From Ligula intestinalis (lineage: Eukaryota; Platyhelminthes; Cestoda; Diphyllobothriidea; Diphyllobothriidae), in contig JAYGXS010000002.1 in assembly GCA_036362985.1 (NCBI GenBank), positions 88,114,560 to 88,178,559 of the forward strand: 64,000 nt of DNA, written 5' to 3'. The position numbers and the translations under genes are program-made. The notes under the pieces are model-generated. The model was not told the DNA's origin and searched no databases. It worked only from the letters and a program-made list of their open reading frames with translations. Each line of letters opens with the position of its first letter. The stretch's first letter is position 1. Positions 48,117 through 58,970 of this stretch are shown here, piece by piece.

Positions 48117-48862
48117 ATTTGAAAACAATGAAATTTTTTAAACATCCAGAAAAATCAGTAATCATCTGACGTGGACACCGTGGCAAGATTATGTCCGTCT
48201 GTGCTAGTAAGAGTTTCATGCATTTCGTCATTTCGCTGTGGTTGGTCGCGCGCGCGCATTGAACTTGGCCTTGAGGTAATTATAGCTGGCGTCCAGCTCG
48301 ATATGCCTGTTGATGCATGCCTCGTCGGAGTGCATTGTCCACGCACTTATTAGCCCTTATTACTCTGACGTGCCAGCGTGCGACCTTTATGCGGGCGTCT
48401 GGGTCTCTTGCCATACATCCCCCAATATAAATGTCCCGCCAAAGTCCCCTCCCCCATAACCAGCTACGCTGTCGATTCGCTGAACCAAACTAGGGATTCG
48501 ATTGGCTCATTGGGGGTGGGGAGAGAGAAAGGGAATCTAAGTGCACACGTTTTCATGCTGCGTCAACCACTGTGCCCAATCACATAATCTGTGGACTGAT
48601 AGGTTGGATCCGTCAACTTGTAAATTGAAGAGGAACAGAGCGACAGACCGACAATCGGGCATCCCTTTTCACGGCCTTTTTAGTACATTGCACTCTATAA
48701 TAAACCTGGAAGAAACACTGCGCATTACGGAGGGGGGGGGGTTGCCAACTGACGAGATAACTTTATCATTATCAAAGCTGCAACGATTCCCTCTTAATGA
48801 AGTCTTAGTTAGCATTTTGGGGCATGTCAACTCCAAGCCGTTATCCTAAAATTCAAGTATCG
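48117..48862. other. Intron: no recognised feature
   Basis: About 0.75 kb, with a G tract near 48732. No assignable ORF or repeat. Confidence 0.4.
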
Positions 48863-49557
48863 TAGACGCCAACGATCACGCAACATTCATAATTCGTCGT
48901 ATCTGCCAATTTATTAATGCTGCCTATACTGCATAAAAATTTTTCACATCCATCCCAATATTTTATGACAACTATGCTACATTGTCCGGAAACTGTAGGC
49001 AAAAAACATACTTTTCCTTAAACAGGATGGACACAGTGCGCGGTTTTTAAACCTTGAATTCGAGTGTAGCAGTTAGTAGTTTAGAAAGTTAATCGGCAAT
49101 AGAGAAACTTTTTAAAACCGAAGAATACCCTTTCGTTAAGTATAAAACTTAAAGGAGGCGTAATTTGCTACCAAACGAGTACTAGAAATAATTTTTTCGT
49201 GCATGTTTTCCGTAAAATATATTTTAATTTATAAAGGCAGTCAAAATAAAGTATGTTGTTGTTACGGCTGTGATCATGCCTGATCTAGCCGGCCTCAATG
49301 ATGTCACGAACGCTACCTCTCCATGCGTGGCGATTGGCGGCAGCGGATCTGGAAAGCTCCACCCAGTCCCTTCTCCAGCGACGGAGACCGAAGATAGAAG
49401 GTCCAAGAACTGTTTCCATGTCTTGACGGACGGTGTCGAGCCAAGTCTTAAGTTGCCCTCCTCTTCGACGTTTCCAGGTGGGCTGCGGTGCCGGGTCGAG
49501 GGCAGCATAGGTAAGCTCGTGGGGCGGACGACGGAGAACGTGTCCAAACTACCGCAG

Positions 49558-50855
49558 TCACCTTTCTTGAATGGCCTGAGATATCCTCGTGATACGATCG
49601 CAACGGATGCGGACTGTCTCATTTGCGATGAAGTCGCCATACCTAACTCGCAGGATCGTCCTCAGGCACCGGTGGTCAAAGACCTCCAGTCTTCGCTCAT
49701 CTTCAGCGCGCACAGCCCAGCATTCGCATCCATATAGCAGGACTGACCGGATGGATGCACGGCACACACGAATCTTCGTGGCGATGGAGATGTCAGGTCG
49801 CATCCATAGGCGCTTTCGAAGGATTGAGGAAACCCAGCGAGCAGCATCGATACGGGATACAATGTCATCCTTGCTCTGCCCATTCGGTAGCAGCCTCGCC
49901 CCGAGGTATTTTAAGTTGTCTACTTCTTCGAGTTGATGGCCATTAATCCCAAGGGGTGTTTTCTCATAGTCAGGAATGCAGCTCGAGAACAACTTCGTCT
50001 TTCCGGAATTTATGGACATGCCTACCGACATAGCGATCTCATTTAACAGCGACACTACCGGCTGTAGACCACCAAAGCTTGAGGCTAACAGCGCAATATA
50101 ATCGGCGTAGTCGAGATTAGTTAGCCGGCGTCCGGGTGCAAGCTCAGCACCGTCCTCTTCATGTAGGGCCTTGCCGAGAATCCAGTCAATGACGTAGTTG
50201 AACAGAATGAACGAATAGACGCAGCCCTGACGGACACCAGACCGAATATCGAACGACTGAGATAGATTGTTGTGGACCAGGACTTGTGCGGTGGTAGACC
50301 GATAGTAGGCCTTAGTCATTGCAATGAGTTTGGTCGGCACTCCATCCAGTTCCATTATTCGTCACAGGGACTCACGATAGATGGAATCGAATGTGGCGGC
50401 AAAGTCGACGAAGCAAACGGCCGTCGGTTGCTGGTAGCTTTGGCGGAATTCTAGAGTGCGCCTCAGTGTGAATAGTTGATCCGAACATCCACACCCAGCT
50501 CGGAATCCGGCTTGGTTGGGCCGTGTCCTGGAGTCACGTAAGACTGGAAGCGCCTGAGAGGAACAACAGCGAAGATCTTTGCAGCAACATCGATAAGAAT
50601 TATGCCACGGTGGTTCTCGCATCTTGTCTGATCTCCCTTCTTGTGGACAGGTACAAGGATGCCTGAGCCCCAGTCATCGGGAACGGCCTCTTCTCGCCAC
50701 GCCTGTACAATCACCTCATGGAGCCGAGGAGCCAGGGTGTCGACACAGGACTTGTTGATTTCTGCAGGAATACCGTCCTCTCCGCACGCCTTGTTGTTGC
50801 GTAGCCTCTGCATTGCATCGGTAACTTCGTCTTCGGAAGGGAGGTCACACGACAC
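49558..50855 (-). pseudogene. RTE reverse transcriptase, mutated active site
   Basis: Three overlapping frames on the minus strand are pieces of one domain: 50855-50463 (LRNNKACGEDGIPAEI, then KGDQTRCENHRGIILIDVAAKI), 50622-50362 (NQAGFRAGCGCSDQLFTLR, then VCFVDFAATFDSI) and 50355-49558 (GVRQGCVYSFILFNYVIDW, LDYADYIALLASS, KYLGARLLPNGQS, LLYGCECWAVRAEDERRLEV). Frameshifts separate the pieces. The catalytic YADD reads YADY at 50098-50109, a single-base change of GAT to TAT. The C-terminal segment below 49558 continues in other frames (compare the intact tail at 58072). Confidence 0.9.
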
Positions 50856-51584
50856 TGCGTAGGCAAGGGAGGGTTGAAACTCCGCTGTGAAGGAGAGGGA
50901 GGTTGTGATGGGTTGTTCGTCAAAGTTGAGGAGGTGCTCAAATAGTTCACACCAGCAATCGACCTAGGCCGAGTTTTCAGCAATAAAACCTCCATTTATA
51001 TCGCGAACAGAATCACAGAGTGTTGGGGGCTTAACACTAACCTGGCGGATGATTTGGTAAGTTTTCAAGTGCCACCAACATTTGAGGCCTGCTCCGTAGA
51101 AGTCGCCGTTTCGGACCAGTACTTTTGCTGGTCATCTCTAGCCGACTTTGCTGTCAGCTTTCGAAGTTGGTGGAAGGAGGCATTGTGGCGGGATCTGGCT
51201 CGAGTCGTCTCGGCCGACCGCTGCAGGGTTCTTCCGCTGATCCAGGCACTGCGGCGCCGCTGAGTGAATCCGAGAATTTTATCAGCTGTCCCATAGATGG
51301 ATGCTACTGCCCTCGTTGTCAGCCTGGGTCGTAATACGGGACCGGAGCTTTGCGACATCAAGGCGTCTCGCATGTGGCAGTTTGGGCGCAGATGAGAGGT
51401 GAACCTTCAGGCGCGTGCGAACGAGAGCATGGTCAGACCCGTAGACGTTACCAGTTTCGGCACCTCGCCTCGACCTGCTATCGTGGACCCAGCTGCGAAA
51501 CCGTGAACCAACTATAATGTAATCGATCTGACTGGCGGTACGGCCATCGTTCGAATACCAGGTAAGTAGATGTTTGTGACGATG

Positions 51585-52271
51585 CTAAAGGCATGTGTTG
51601 GTAACAAACAGTCGGTTCTGTTCGGCAAACTGCAGCTTCCTCTCACCATTGTCCGTTCGGGAGCCAAGCCCAAAACGACCAAGAAGGTGACTGTTTGTCG
51701 GGTCACCGGGCCCAGTCCGGCCATTCCAGTCCCCGGCAACAATTAGCAGATCTCGGCGAGGGAGTCGTTCGGCTAGCTCCTGCAGCTGCGAGTAGAAATG
51801 GTTTTTCTCTTGCTGTTTAGCCGCCGAGATGCTCGTAAAATGGCCTTTTAGTCGAACATAGGCCATTCGGTCGTTGACTGGTTCCCATGCCAGTAGTGCA
51901 CGGTTGGCTTGTTCCGAGAGGGCAATAGCCACACTGTGTCTACCAGATGAGTCACTGGGACCGCTGAGATAGAAGGTGAAACGGGAAGCGACCCATGGGA
52001 TTTTGATTTCTCGGGCGCCTGAATTGGGGAGTCGGACTTCTGACAGGCAACAAACATCCACGTGATATTCATGGAGACTGTGCGCTGTCAGACTTTGAGT
52101 ACCAGGTTCTAGAAATGTTCGCACATTCCAGCATCCAATACCAAGAGTCCGTTTTTTGTTTAGCTGCCCAGCTTGCATATTATTCGCCCGCACCACCGGA
52201 CAAGGGTTGCGGAGCGCGTCGGTTCCCGCGGACGCTGTAGCATTGGTCGTAGTTAAGTGAGTAGACATCAT
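51585..52271 (-). pseudogene. RTE endonuclease domain
   Basis: 229 codons including the start. The APE-like fold nicks the target for reverse transcription. Visible motifs: GIGCWNVRTF near residue 45, VCCLSEVRLPN near 73 (a family Glu), and the block LIVAGDWNGRTGPGDPTN near 178, which holds the usual D and N residues. It ends where the frame is lost at 51585. The 5' portion upstream of the CWNVRT motif is Thr/Ser-rich, as in related elements. Confidence 0.85.
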
Positions 52272-52485
52272 AACGTATGAAAAGGCATGCTACTTAAGTA
52301 GCCAGTTTTTACAAATATGTACGTTTTGCTAGTGGTCAGAGCTAAGCGCCTTAAAAAGCCCGCATCCTATCATGACTGAAATGAATTCAGAATAAGCCAC
52401 ACGATAATCAGTATCACAACTTAAGTCAATGCCGATTAGCGAAAGAGTATCATATGTCGAAATGTTGTGTGATCGTTGGCATCTA

Positions 52486-54017
52486 CTGTACTTGCAGTGG
52501 GCAACCGGCCACGTGTGGTACGTGTAGATGAGCTGTTTCGTTTTATCAGTCCCTGCACTCGAATACACTGCCGGTCGTATTGACCCTTTCTTGCCATCTA
52601 AGCCATGTGGGTAATGGAGGAATGAATGCGGCAGATGTTGCGCAAGCCTGTCACATAATGGATAAATTCCCCTTCCAGTCACCATCATGTGCGGACTCCA
52701 TGGGGGGGGGGGGCACGCGCTAGAAGTGGTCTTTAGAGACGACCCAGGTATCCTAAAAAATTGCAGTAGTTCCCATCAGAGGATTCAATGGAGTAATTGG
52801 TGAACATACGAAGGTTTTTGATAAATTCGCATCGGACCATTACATTTATATGGGAAAGGGGTAAAAGGCACAAGGTAAAGAAGAGCGTGAACATTTTCAT
52901 TAATTTGGGTACAAGGTAAACATGTGGACAATTATGTTCATAATTACAGGCAAAGTAGTCATGGGGAATAGGGGCGGGGGTGGGATTGATAATAAGGGGC
53001 TAGTTACGCGGCGGTTAGGGCTTGTTAAAGTCGGACATGGGGTGTGGGGGGGGGGGGGAGGAAACGCGGGAAAGGTCAAGGCAGTTAAGCGACTGTTGGC
53101 CATGCCAAGCTGGTGGCTTGCAGGTGGTTCTTTTACGCGCACAAAACTGGCTTTCTCAACCGGATCGCGGTTGCTTTTGCTGTTGCTAACGAACGCTTAC
53201 CCAGTCTATAAAAAGCGATTTGTGAGGCGAGTTCACCCGTCTGCCGATGACCCCACCTCGTCCCTAGTTTATGGCATGTTTAATTCACAGCATCGGAAGA
53301 AAACCATCACAAGACCGATGATCGCTCAGCCTGATTTAGTCGATGGTTAGTTCACAGGATTCGCTCGTAGATTGTTTTGCCGGGGCAGTGGACCCTGCAC
53401 ATGTCGCAATGTGCCCATTTTTTATCAGGAAAACTGTACCACCTCTTTGTGGAAAAAAAGGAGCAAATTAGTCAGGTCCATTACCACTTTTAGGACTCAA
53501 CAGACGCCTCTTGTAGTTAACCAAAAGTTCATCCGACGGCAGACTGTTTGCACACGTAAGCGCTTTTCGTCTGCCCGTCTCCTCGAGGAAGGTGTGTGCA
53601 TTGCAAAGTAATTATGCATGGCAATTCTAAGGTTGGAATGAAGTGAGTAAGACTCATTGCCGGTTTAGACCCGGTTTTTTGCATCGGAAAGCAGGAATAA
53701 GCGTAGCTGTCTGTCTGCGCCAAGGCAGAGACGTTAAGGCAGTCAATTACTGGCTTCTGGTTGACGGTTTCAGGCGAAAATTAGTTTTCTTACAGATTTC
53801 TGCCGTTATCTTACCACTGCGACATTTCAGAATTGGTAACGGACTACCTCCTTTGCAATGTTTTAAAAAAATATTTATTCCTTCCCACTGCTGCACGTTT
53901 CTTGCTCTGTTTTCGCCAAAATATTCCTCTCTATAGAACTGATCTTCTTTCCCTTTTAAAACCTCCGTGAAACACGGCTGTCATTCCGATCATTATGAGC
54001 TTGCCCAAATGTGCTTT
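52486..54017. other. Intron: no recognised feature
   Basis: About 1.5 kb with G tracts near 52703 and 53046. The ORF at 52922-53350 spans a G tract and matches nothing I know. Confidence 0.4.
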
Positions 54018-54479
54018 CTTTACTTTACTTTAATAAATGCCAAATGCATTTTTATTTTACTGTATTTAGAAGAGTTGTTGATTTATATCTGTAGATTTTC
54101 CTAATTTGTATTATCGTTTAACTTATTGCAGAAAAAGCCAATTATCAAATTGCAGGTTTCTTGTATTTCCAAAAAAAAATTGAAATGTTGGTTAGGAGGT
54201 CGTCTACTTTAACTTACCTGTGGTCCAACTTACCATTCTGGAGTTAGATTAGTGTATTCCACGGCGCGAAGTGCCGCGCACACCTTCAATTTACATGTGG
54301 AAAAACTTACTCCCAGCGGTCACGGGAAGCAACTTCGACTGCATCTTTCACTTCAAACTTCTAAAAATTTCCTTCTCAGCCTATCCTATTACCCCACCCC
54401 CCCCAAAACTCTATAACCACCCTTTTTACAGGACAAATGCTGGGACTAGAGGTATATGCGTAGGCCTACATAAGCTACT
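54018..54479 (-). mobile_element. MITE family 1, copy 4, one end missing
   Basis: Matches 36422-36982 from the CTTTAATAAATGCCAAATGC block to the right end GTAGGCCTACATAAGCTACT. The left inverted repeat and about 100 bp are absent. Interior blocks GGTCGTCTACTTTAACTTAC and CCACGGCGCGAAGTGCCGCG are present. Confidence 0.8.
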
Positions 54480-55619
54480 TTTGCTAGCAATCGTTTCAGA
54501 CTCGACCTCTTCGAGGAGTTTTAACAGCCTTTATTTCATTGTTCGTCTGCTCTGTGCTATGGTAACCTTCCAGTAGACGATACGGAAAAGCCATTTATTA
54601 TTGGTTCCCGAGGCCCCTTTATGCATCGATGACAAACCGTGGCATGGGCCCACAAATATTTCCTTTGGTTTCTCGTCCAGGCGTTTTCTCGTAGAGTCAT
54701 TCTGTAGTCGTCTTATCCGATATCTATTTTCGAATATACAAAAAATAGACACGTGTTGGAAGACCAATGAGCTCCGTCCCTGCATAATTCCCTTGTCGTT
54801 TAAACACAGCTTGTGCTTCTAACTACAGTAGTCGCGGGTTAGTAAGCCCACCTCGGGCCCAGACCAAATTGGGCTTAATAAGCGGTTGGCGCACTAACCG
54901 GAGTGTCCTCGTTCTTCATTAGCAAACACAGGATAGGCACTATATATTACATATGTAATGTATTATGTGTAGAGCTTGGTTATGTACAAGAAAAGATCCC
55001 TCATCTCTGCTGCTGTCCGAACAGTGTGTCGCGAAATTTAACTTGAAAAATGAAAACAAATCACATCCGGCATCTTGTTTTGCGTAAGACTGGCCAAAAT
55101 TATGTAACCAGTTGTGCACGCAGAGAGATGAGAATCTCACTCTATCCTGTTGGCAAACTGGGCTTATTAGCTGGCGGATTTTGCTATTTAAAATTCCGTC
55201 TCAAGCTGATGTGGACTTAATAGGCGGCTGGGCCTATTAACCGTGGGCTTAATAACCGATGACTGCTGTAGTCCGCTATGCACTCCACTCCTTCAGACCC
55301 CGGCTAGTTGCACAAATAATGGAATTGTCGTCGAAGATTGTCGCACGTTCCATCTTTGACTGCGATATAAAGGCGCAAGCTAGGATGCACTTACTAAACC
55401 ATTAAAAAATAATCCCACTTCACTAAATGTACGCTCCCGATTATTCATCATCGGGCCCGCGCAATGATATAAGGGGAGGGGGGAGGCTAGAGCCTCCGAA
55501 CAGAGGCGTATTGAGTAAGAGTGGCTCGTACGCCCGCCTAACCAGGACATGCAAGTAGGAATACTCCGCTCCTTTAAAATACCTGGCCTTGCGATACATT
55601 TCAAGAAAGGCAAATTCAT
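54480..55619. other. Intron: no recognised feature
   Basis: About 1.1 kb. Short AGCGGTTGGC/GGCTTATTAGC-like words repeat around 54850-55260 (phrases like GGGCTTAATAAGCGG, GGACTTAATAGGCGG), which suggests a small degenerate repeat. No ORF assignable. Confidence 0.35.
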
Positions 55620-56275
55620 TCATGTCTTAACCCTAACATAAAACTAACCCGTTACCTTTATTCTAAAGCCGCTTTAAACCCTTATCCTACAGTTAATACG
55701 AATCCAATCCTTACCTCTTAGCATATTCATGAACCCAACCCCAACCTTAAAGCTTACCCTAAGCATATCCCTAACCCTCACCTTAAGTATCAACCTTATT
55801 TCCTCGGATTTCGACGCAAAGCCGCATACAATGTGGGCGGCCATACAAGTCAGCATAATCCATAATTGCTTCACAAAGCACGAATTCGGTCGCTGCTGAA
55901 ATCACATGTTAAGCTTGTGTCTATTCCTAAAGTAAGGAAGGATAGAAAACGTGAATGCAGCAGGGACCAATAGAAACTGCAGTTTTCCGCAAACGGTGAA
56001 ATAACTTTTCTTTTTTTAGTTCTTCTTTGTATAAAAGACCAGCATGCCGGGTGGTTTTCATTATGCGTGCTAAGTTACTTTAGAAAATGGCAAGGATTCT
56101 TATACGCTCCCCCCACCCCCAGCAGGACATGGAAACAGGATCTACTCTTAATACAGACGGCTTTGCACTACGAACTAGGGAGATGAGGGCTAGTTTTAAG
56201 GTTAGGCTCAGTTAAGATAAAGATTAGGGTCAACAGTCAGCGTTTGGGTTAAATTTACTGCTAGAGTTAGGACAT
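55620..56275. repeat. Degenerate telomere-like CCCTAA words
   Basis: Between 55620 and 55800 words such as CCCTAAC, CCCAACC, CCTTAC and ACCCTAAG recur with near six-base spacing. At 56185-56275 the complementary type (GGTTAGG, GATTAGGG, GTTAGG) appears. Flatworm telomeres use TTAGGG. It may be an old interstitial telomere tract or a GC-poor simple repeat that merely resembles one. Confidence 0.35.
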
Positions 56276-56611
56276 GGGAGTAGGTGCACTTCCGGGAATT
56301 TACCTCACGAGGAGCGCTCCTACTTCCCGTGCTCCATCGAGGTTTCATATGAGTAATTCCGACCGAAAGAACTGCGAACCAAGACTGCAGCAAGACACAT
56401 GCATTGTGGACGGCCACACAAGTCATCTTTAAGGCACACTTCCCTCACTACTTCATCCAAAGCCCTTCAGCTCTGTGTTGTGTCGACCTCAGGATCCGCC
56501 AGTTTTTTATATGCGCAAAGATTTGAGGTCCAGATATCTTATCGATTTCATCATCCCCCAAAAAAGAAGAAGACGAGGGTTCAAGGACGTGGACCGAGTT
56601 AAATTGGGCCT

Positions 56612-56645
56612 GACGTTTCAGCCACTCGCTTGTTTCCATCGTCAG
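56612..56645 (-). ncRNA. Hammerhead-like core, family 3, 3' repeat
   Basis: On the minus strand CTGACGA (56645-56639) and GAAACGTC (56619-56612), 34 nt from end to end. Core bases and the GTC site are conserved. Stem II (TGG.../...GGCT around AAACAAGCGAGT) is weaker than in families 1 and 2, and stem I pairs poorly. It lies downstream of the PLE ORF in sense orientation. Confidence 0.5.
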
Positions 56646-57393
56646 AGTAACGTGGTAATTGTTCCTGTTTGCCGGAACTGTTTCAGCCCTGCTGCATGCC
56701 TGTTAATATATCCTTGCTCAGCGCACGAACTTTGACCTGCTTGTTCGCTGCTGACTGCCCGTGAGATTGACCGCTGGGGGACTCGTGTGACCTTTGTCGC
56801 CTCTGCGGCTGTTTTAATTGTTGGCAAGTCAGTGCGCGTACTGGTCTGTCCCTCGTCCACCGGCGGACTAATTACTTTTTGCTGCCCGCATGAGTTCATG
56901 GCAACCTCGTGTGCGCGGTAGCGGTGAGGTAGCGTTCCACGTTGCTCACCTGATCCCTGACCGACCCCTTTCCTATCTTCCTCTTGCCTCGGTTCTACTC
57001 CACGCTTGTGTCTTCTTCGCCGTCCTGTTGGCCTTGTTCTAGCTGACTCGAGCCGTTTGCGTACCGCCTGGTAAGCAGGATGAAGGTCTATGGCTCTGTT
57101 AAGTGTGCCAGTCGAAGACCAACTTTCCAGCAGAAGTCTAGCCATATTGTCATTGGCTCGGCCTATTACCCTTGCATTGTCGAAGGCGAAGTTGTGGTTC
57201 TTCTTCTGTACTTGTTCATAAACTCTTGAAAGCTTGTCATTGCGGTTGATTGCGAGCTGAAGTTCATGCAACATGGCACCAAGGCATCTGCCTGTTTCAC
57301 CGACATACCTTGCATCGCAGTCTTGACATGGTATGCTGTAGACCACGGCTGACTGTGCTTTTGACGGCAGCTGGTACTTGGCCCTAATAATCT
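56642..57393 (-). pseudogene. PLE GIY-YIG endonuclease end
   Basis: C-terminal part of a Penelope-like protein. The frame from 57393 has an in-frame TAG right after IRQ, then AKYQLPSKAQSAVVYSIPCQ and DARYVGETGRCLGAMLHELQ (GIY-YIG-type nuclease core, with VYSI and YVGETGR), KKNHNFAFDNARVIGR, LLLESWSSTGTLNRAIDLHP, then a basic, Arg-rich tail. It ends ...GTITTLL with TGA. The reverse transcriptase is missing. The stop codon lies inside the hammerhead-like core at 56645-56612. Confidence 0.85.
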
Positions 57394-57489
57394 ACTGTCT
57401 GATGATTCATGCGTTGAGCACGGATTTAATAACAGGCATGCAGCAGGGCTGAAACAGTTCCGGCAAGCAGGAACAACCACCACTTTACT

Positions 57490-57523
57490 CTGACGATGGA
57501 AACAAGCGAGTGTCCGAAACCTC
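57490..57523 (+). ncRNA. Hammerhead-like core, family 3, inverted repeat
   Basis: CTGACGA (57490-57496) and GAAACCTC (57516-57523) in the inverted terminal repeat at the other end of the element. One base of the self-complementary ACGT is changed to ACCT, so stem III would be weaker. Confidence 0.45.
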
Positions 57524-57782
57524 AGTCCCAATATAACTCGGTCCCTGTCCTTTTTTTGGGGGATGATGAAATCGATATCCTTTTTAATCGTTTTCGTTGA
57601 CCTTATCATCACATGGTTTTCCCATTCTCACGGAATCAATCCTTTTTTGCAGAATCTTTCTTTGTGGACCCTTGCTAGGATCTCCTGAAGGCCCGTTTTA
57701 TGACTTTCAGGTGCTTGGTGTTACTGCCCTACGCGAACTAGCCGCTGAGCCTAATGTCTATGTTTATTTCTGCCCACTGTAG

Positions 57783-57933
57783 GCCAACTGAAACCAACTT
57801 CGAGGAGTGGCCGCTGGCTTCGGTGTGTGATTTTCTCAGCCAATTGGGCCTCGGTTACTGTGCGGCGGCAGCACGTACGTGGGTTCGCACCGGTGCCGAT
57901 ATCATCACCGCCACCACTAAGAAACTAGAACAG
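57783..57933 (+). CDS. PPFIBP: Liprin-beta SAM1 exon
   Basis: A 151-nt exon from ccactgtag to CAG|gtgagt. One base completes a codon and 50 codons follow, ending in phase 0. The peptide TNFEEWPLASVCDFLSQLGL continues GYCAAAARTWVRTGADIITA and TTKKLEQ. This is the first SAM domain of liprin-beta: in human the same positions read W..EQVCDWL...GLG.Y....W...G..LL.A....LEK. The exon ends exactly where the next one supplies ELGISKPLHLKKL, the highly conserved end of this domain (ELGIKHPLHRKKL in other animals). This is the strongest single identification in the window. Confidence 0.85.
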
Positions 57934-58071
57934 GTGAGTCGGTATGCGAGAGAGAGCCGATTCCTACTTGTTGTAAATTTTGGGGCCACCGACGTAAAAC
58001 AAGACATTCGGGGAGTCAGACGTCTAGCGACACCTTACAAATGAACGAATTATCCCCCCCGTCTAGTACCT

Positions 58072-58375
58072 TTACTTGAAGTTGTCACTGCTGTGGTCAT
58101 GCCTGAGCAAGCCGGCCTCAATGATGTCACGGACGGTACCTCTGCATGTGTGACGATTGGCGGCAGGGGATCTGGAGAGCTCCACCCAGTCCCTTCTCCA
58201 GCGATGAAGACTGAAGATAGAAGGTCCAAGAACTGGTTCCATGTTTTGACAGACGGTGTCGAGCCAAGCCTTTAGTTGCCCCCCTCTTTGACGCCTCCAG
58301 GTGTGCTGCGGCGCCATATCGAGGGCAGCATAGCTAAGCTCGTGGGGCGGACGACGGGAAACGTGCCAAAAACCA
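58072..58375 (-). mobile_element. 5'-truncated RTE fragment in an intron
   Basis: Closely related to the 3' end of the element at 49256-52274 (plus-strand match to 49262-49560). On the minus strand it reads an uninterrupted C-terminal tail, HTWRRQRGGQLKAWLDTVCQ to GTVRDIIEAGLLRHDHS, ending with a stop near 58072. It lies antisense in the intron between the two SAM1 exons. It is younger or less damaged than the long copy at this end. Confidence 0.85.
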
Positions 58376-58831
58376 CCTCACATAGCCCCCGTTACTCCTT
58401 AGTCCTGTCCATGTCACCGAATGCAGTTTTTTTGTCGTCTGCTGTGTTGAAGACCTTCTGTCTAGTGAGTCTCTCTAGCGGTTTAAGGGACGTGCTGGAT
58501 ATCGATGTAACATCAACGTTGTTTTCCACTGAACTGCATTTATGGATCCAATCAGTTTCTGGCTTCCATACACTTTAGAATGGCTCTGGTTTTTTGACGT
58601 CTGGCTGTTCTTCTAGGAGAGAAGCCTAGCATGCCCGGTGGTGATGGCTTTGTAGAACGTTGTGAAGTCCGATGTAAGTTGACTTATTATAGTGAAAAGC
58701 TTAGGCGTCCAAAGTCAGCCTTCAGACCTAGGACGGCCACCAATGAGGCCGGTGTTATAACACACTGAGGCGTTGGTGCACCTTCCGTATTTTTATTTGC
58801 ACTCTCACCTGATCCTCTTGACATTTTGTAG

Positions 58832-58970
58832 GAGTTGGGAATTTCGAAGCCTCTGCATTTGAAGAAACTGCTCATCCATGTCAGTCTCCGCACAAACAAT
58901 CAACTCCGTGCTTCCCGCGAAACCTCCTACCTGCCTAAAATTAACCCACATCCGGATTTTTCAGTTACGG
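58832..58970 (+). CDS. PPFIBP: Liprin-beta SAM1 end and linker exon
   Basis: A 139-nt exon from acattttgtag to ACGG|gtaagt, opening in phase 0 and leaving one base. The peptide begins ELGISKPLHLKKLLIHVSLR, the C-terminal helix of SAM1, and continues as a polar linker, ASRETSYLPKINPHPDFSV, to SAM2. Phase agrees with both neighbours. In known liprins the linker is of similar length. Confidence 0.85.

Larger units (their letters stand above)
49256..52274 (-). mobile_element. RTE-clade non-LTR retrotransposon, near full length
   Basis: About 3.0 kb, the usual size for RTE elements, on the minus strand. It carries an apurinic-type endonuclease (52271-51585), a connector, a reverse transcriptase and a C-terminal domain, with a short 3' end in an AAC-type tail next to 49256. 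GTATG is present at 49251-49255 and 52275-52279 as a likely short target duplication. Frame changes and stops break the ORF at several points. It sits inside a foldback element. Confidence 0.9.
48863..52485. mobile_element. Foldback family 2, copy 2, split by RTE
   Basis: 48863-49255 and 52275-52485 together match the centre and right arm of 18117-19081: ACAGGATGGACACAGTGCGC, TATTTTAATTTATAAAGGCA and, after the insertion, AAAAAGCCCGCATCCTATCA. The outermost ends TAGACGCCAACGATCACG and CGTGATC-type inverse near 52485 still pair, but the rest of the left arm is deleted. Without the insertion the copy is about 600 bp. Confidence 0.85.
56510..57600 (-). mobile_element. PLE fragment with inverted terminal repeats
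   Basis: 56523-56730 and 57398-57592 are reverse complements over about 190 bp (shared words: GATGATGAAATCGAT, CTGACGATGGAAACAAGCGA, CTGAAACAGTTCCGGCA, GGCATGCAGCAGGGC). Between them a minus-strand reading frame holds a Penelope-type C-terminus. Terminal repeats in inverted arrangement around a 5'-truncated body are a known PLE habit. The outer end near 56510 shares ATGCGCAAAGATTTGAGGTC-type sequence with 59933 and, inverted, with 62344-62378. Confidence 0.85.

Noticed and set aside
49270..49737. Plus-strand ORF of 155 codons
   Set aside because: It is the antisense shadow of the RTE C-terminal region.
56475..56735. Plus-strand ORF over the PLE terminal repeat
   Set aside because: Antisense reading of the terminal repeat and the PLE tail.
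57653..57710. Possible exon between ttttgcag and TTTCAG|gtgctt upstream of SAM1
   Set aside because: Its start and end phases do not bridge 37721 and 57783, and it directly follows PLE terminal sequence.
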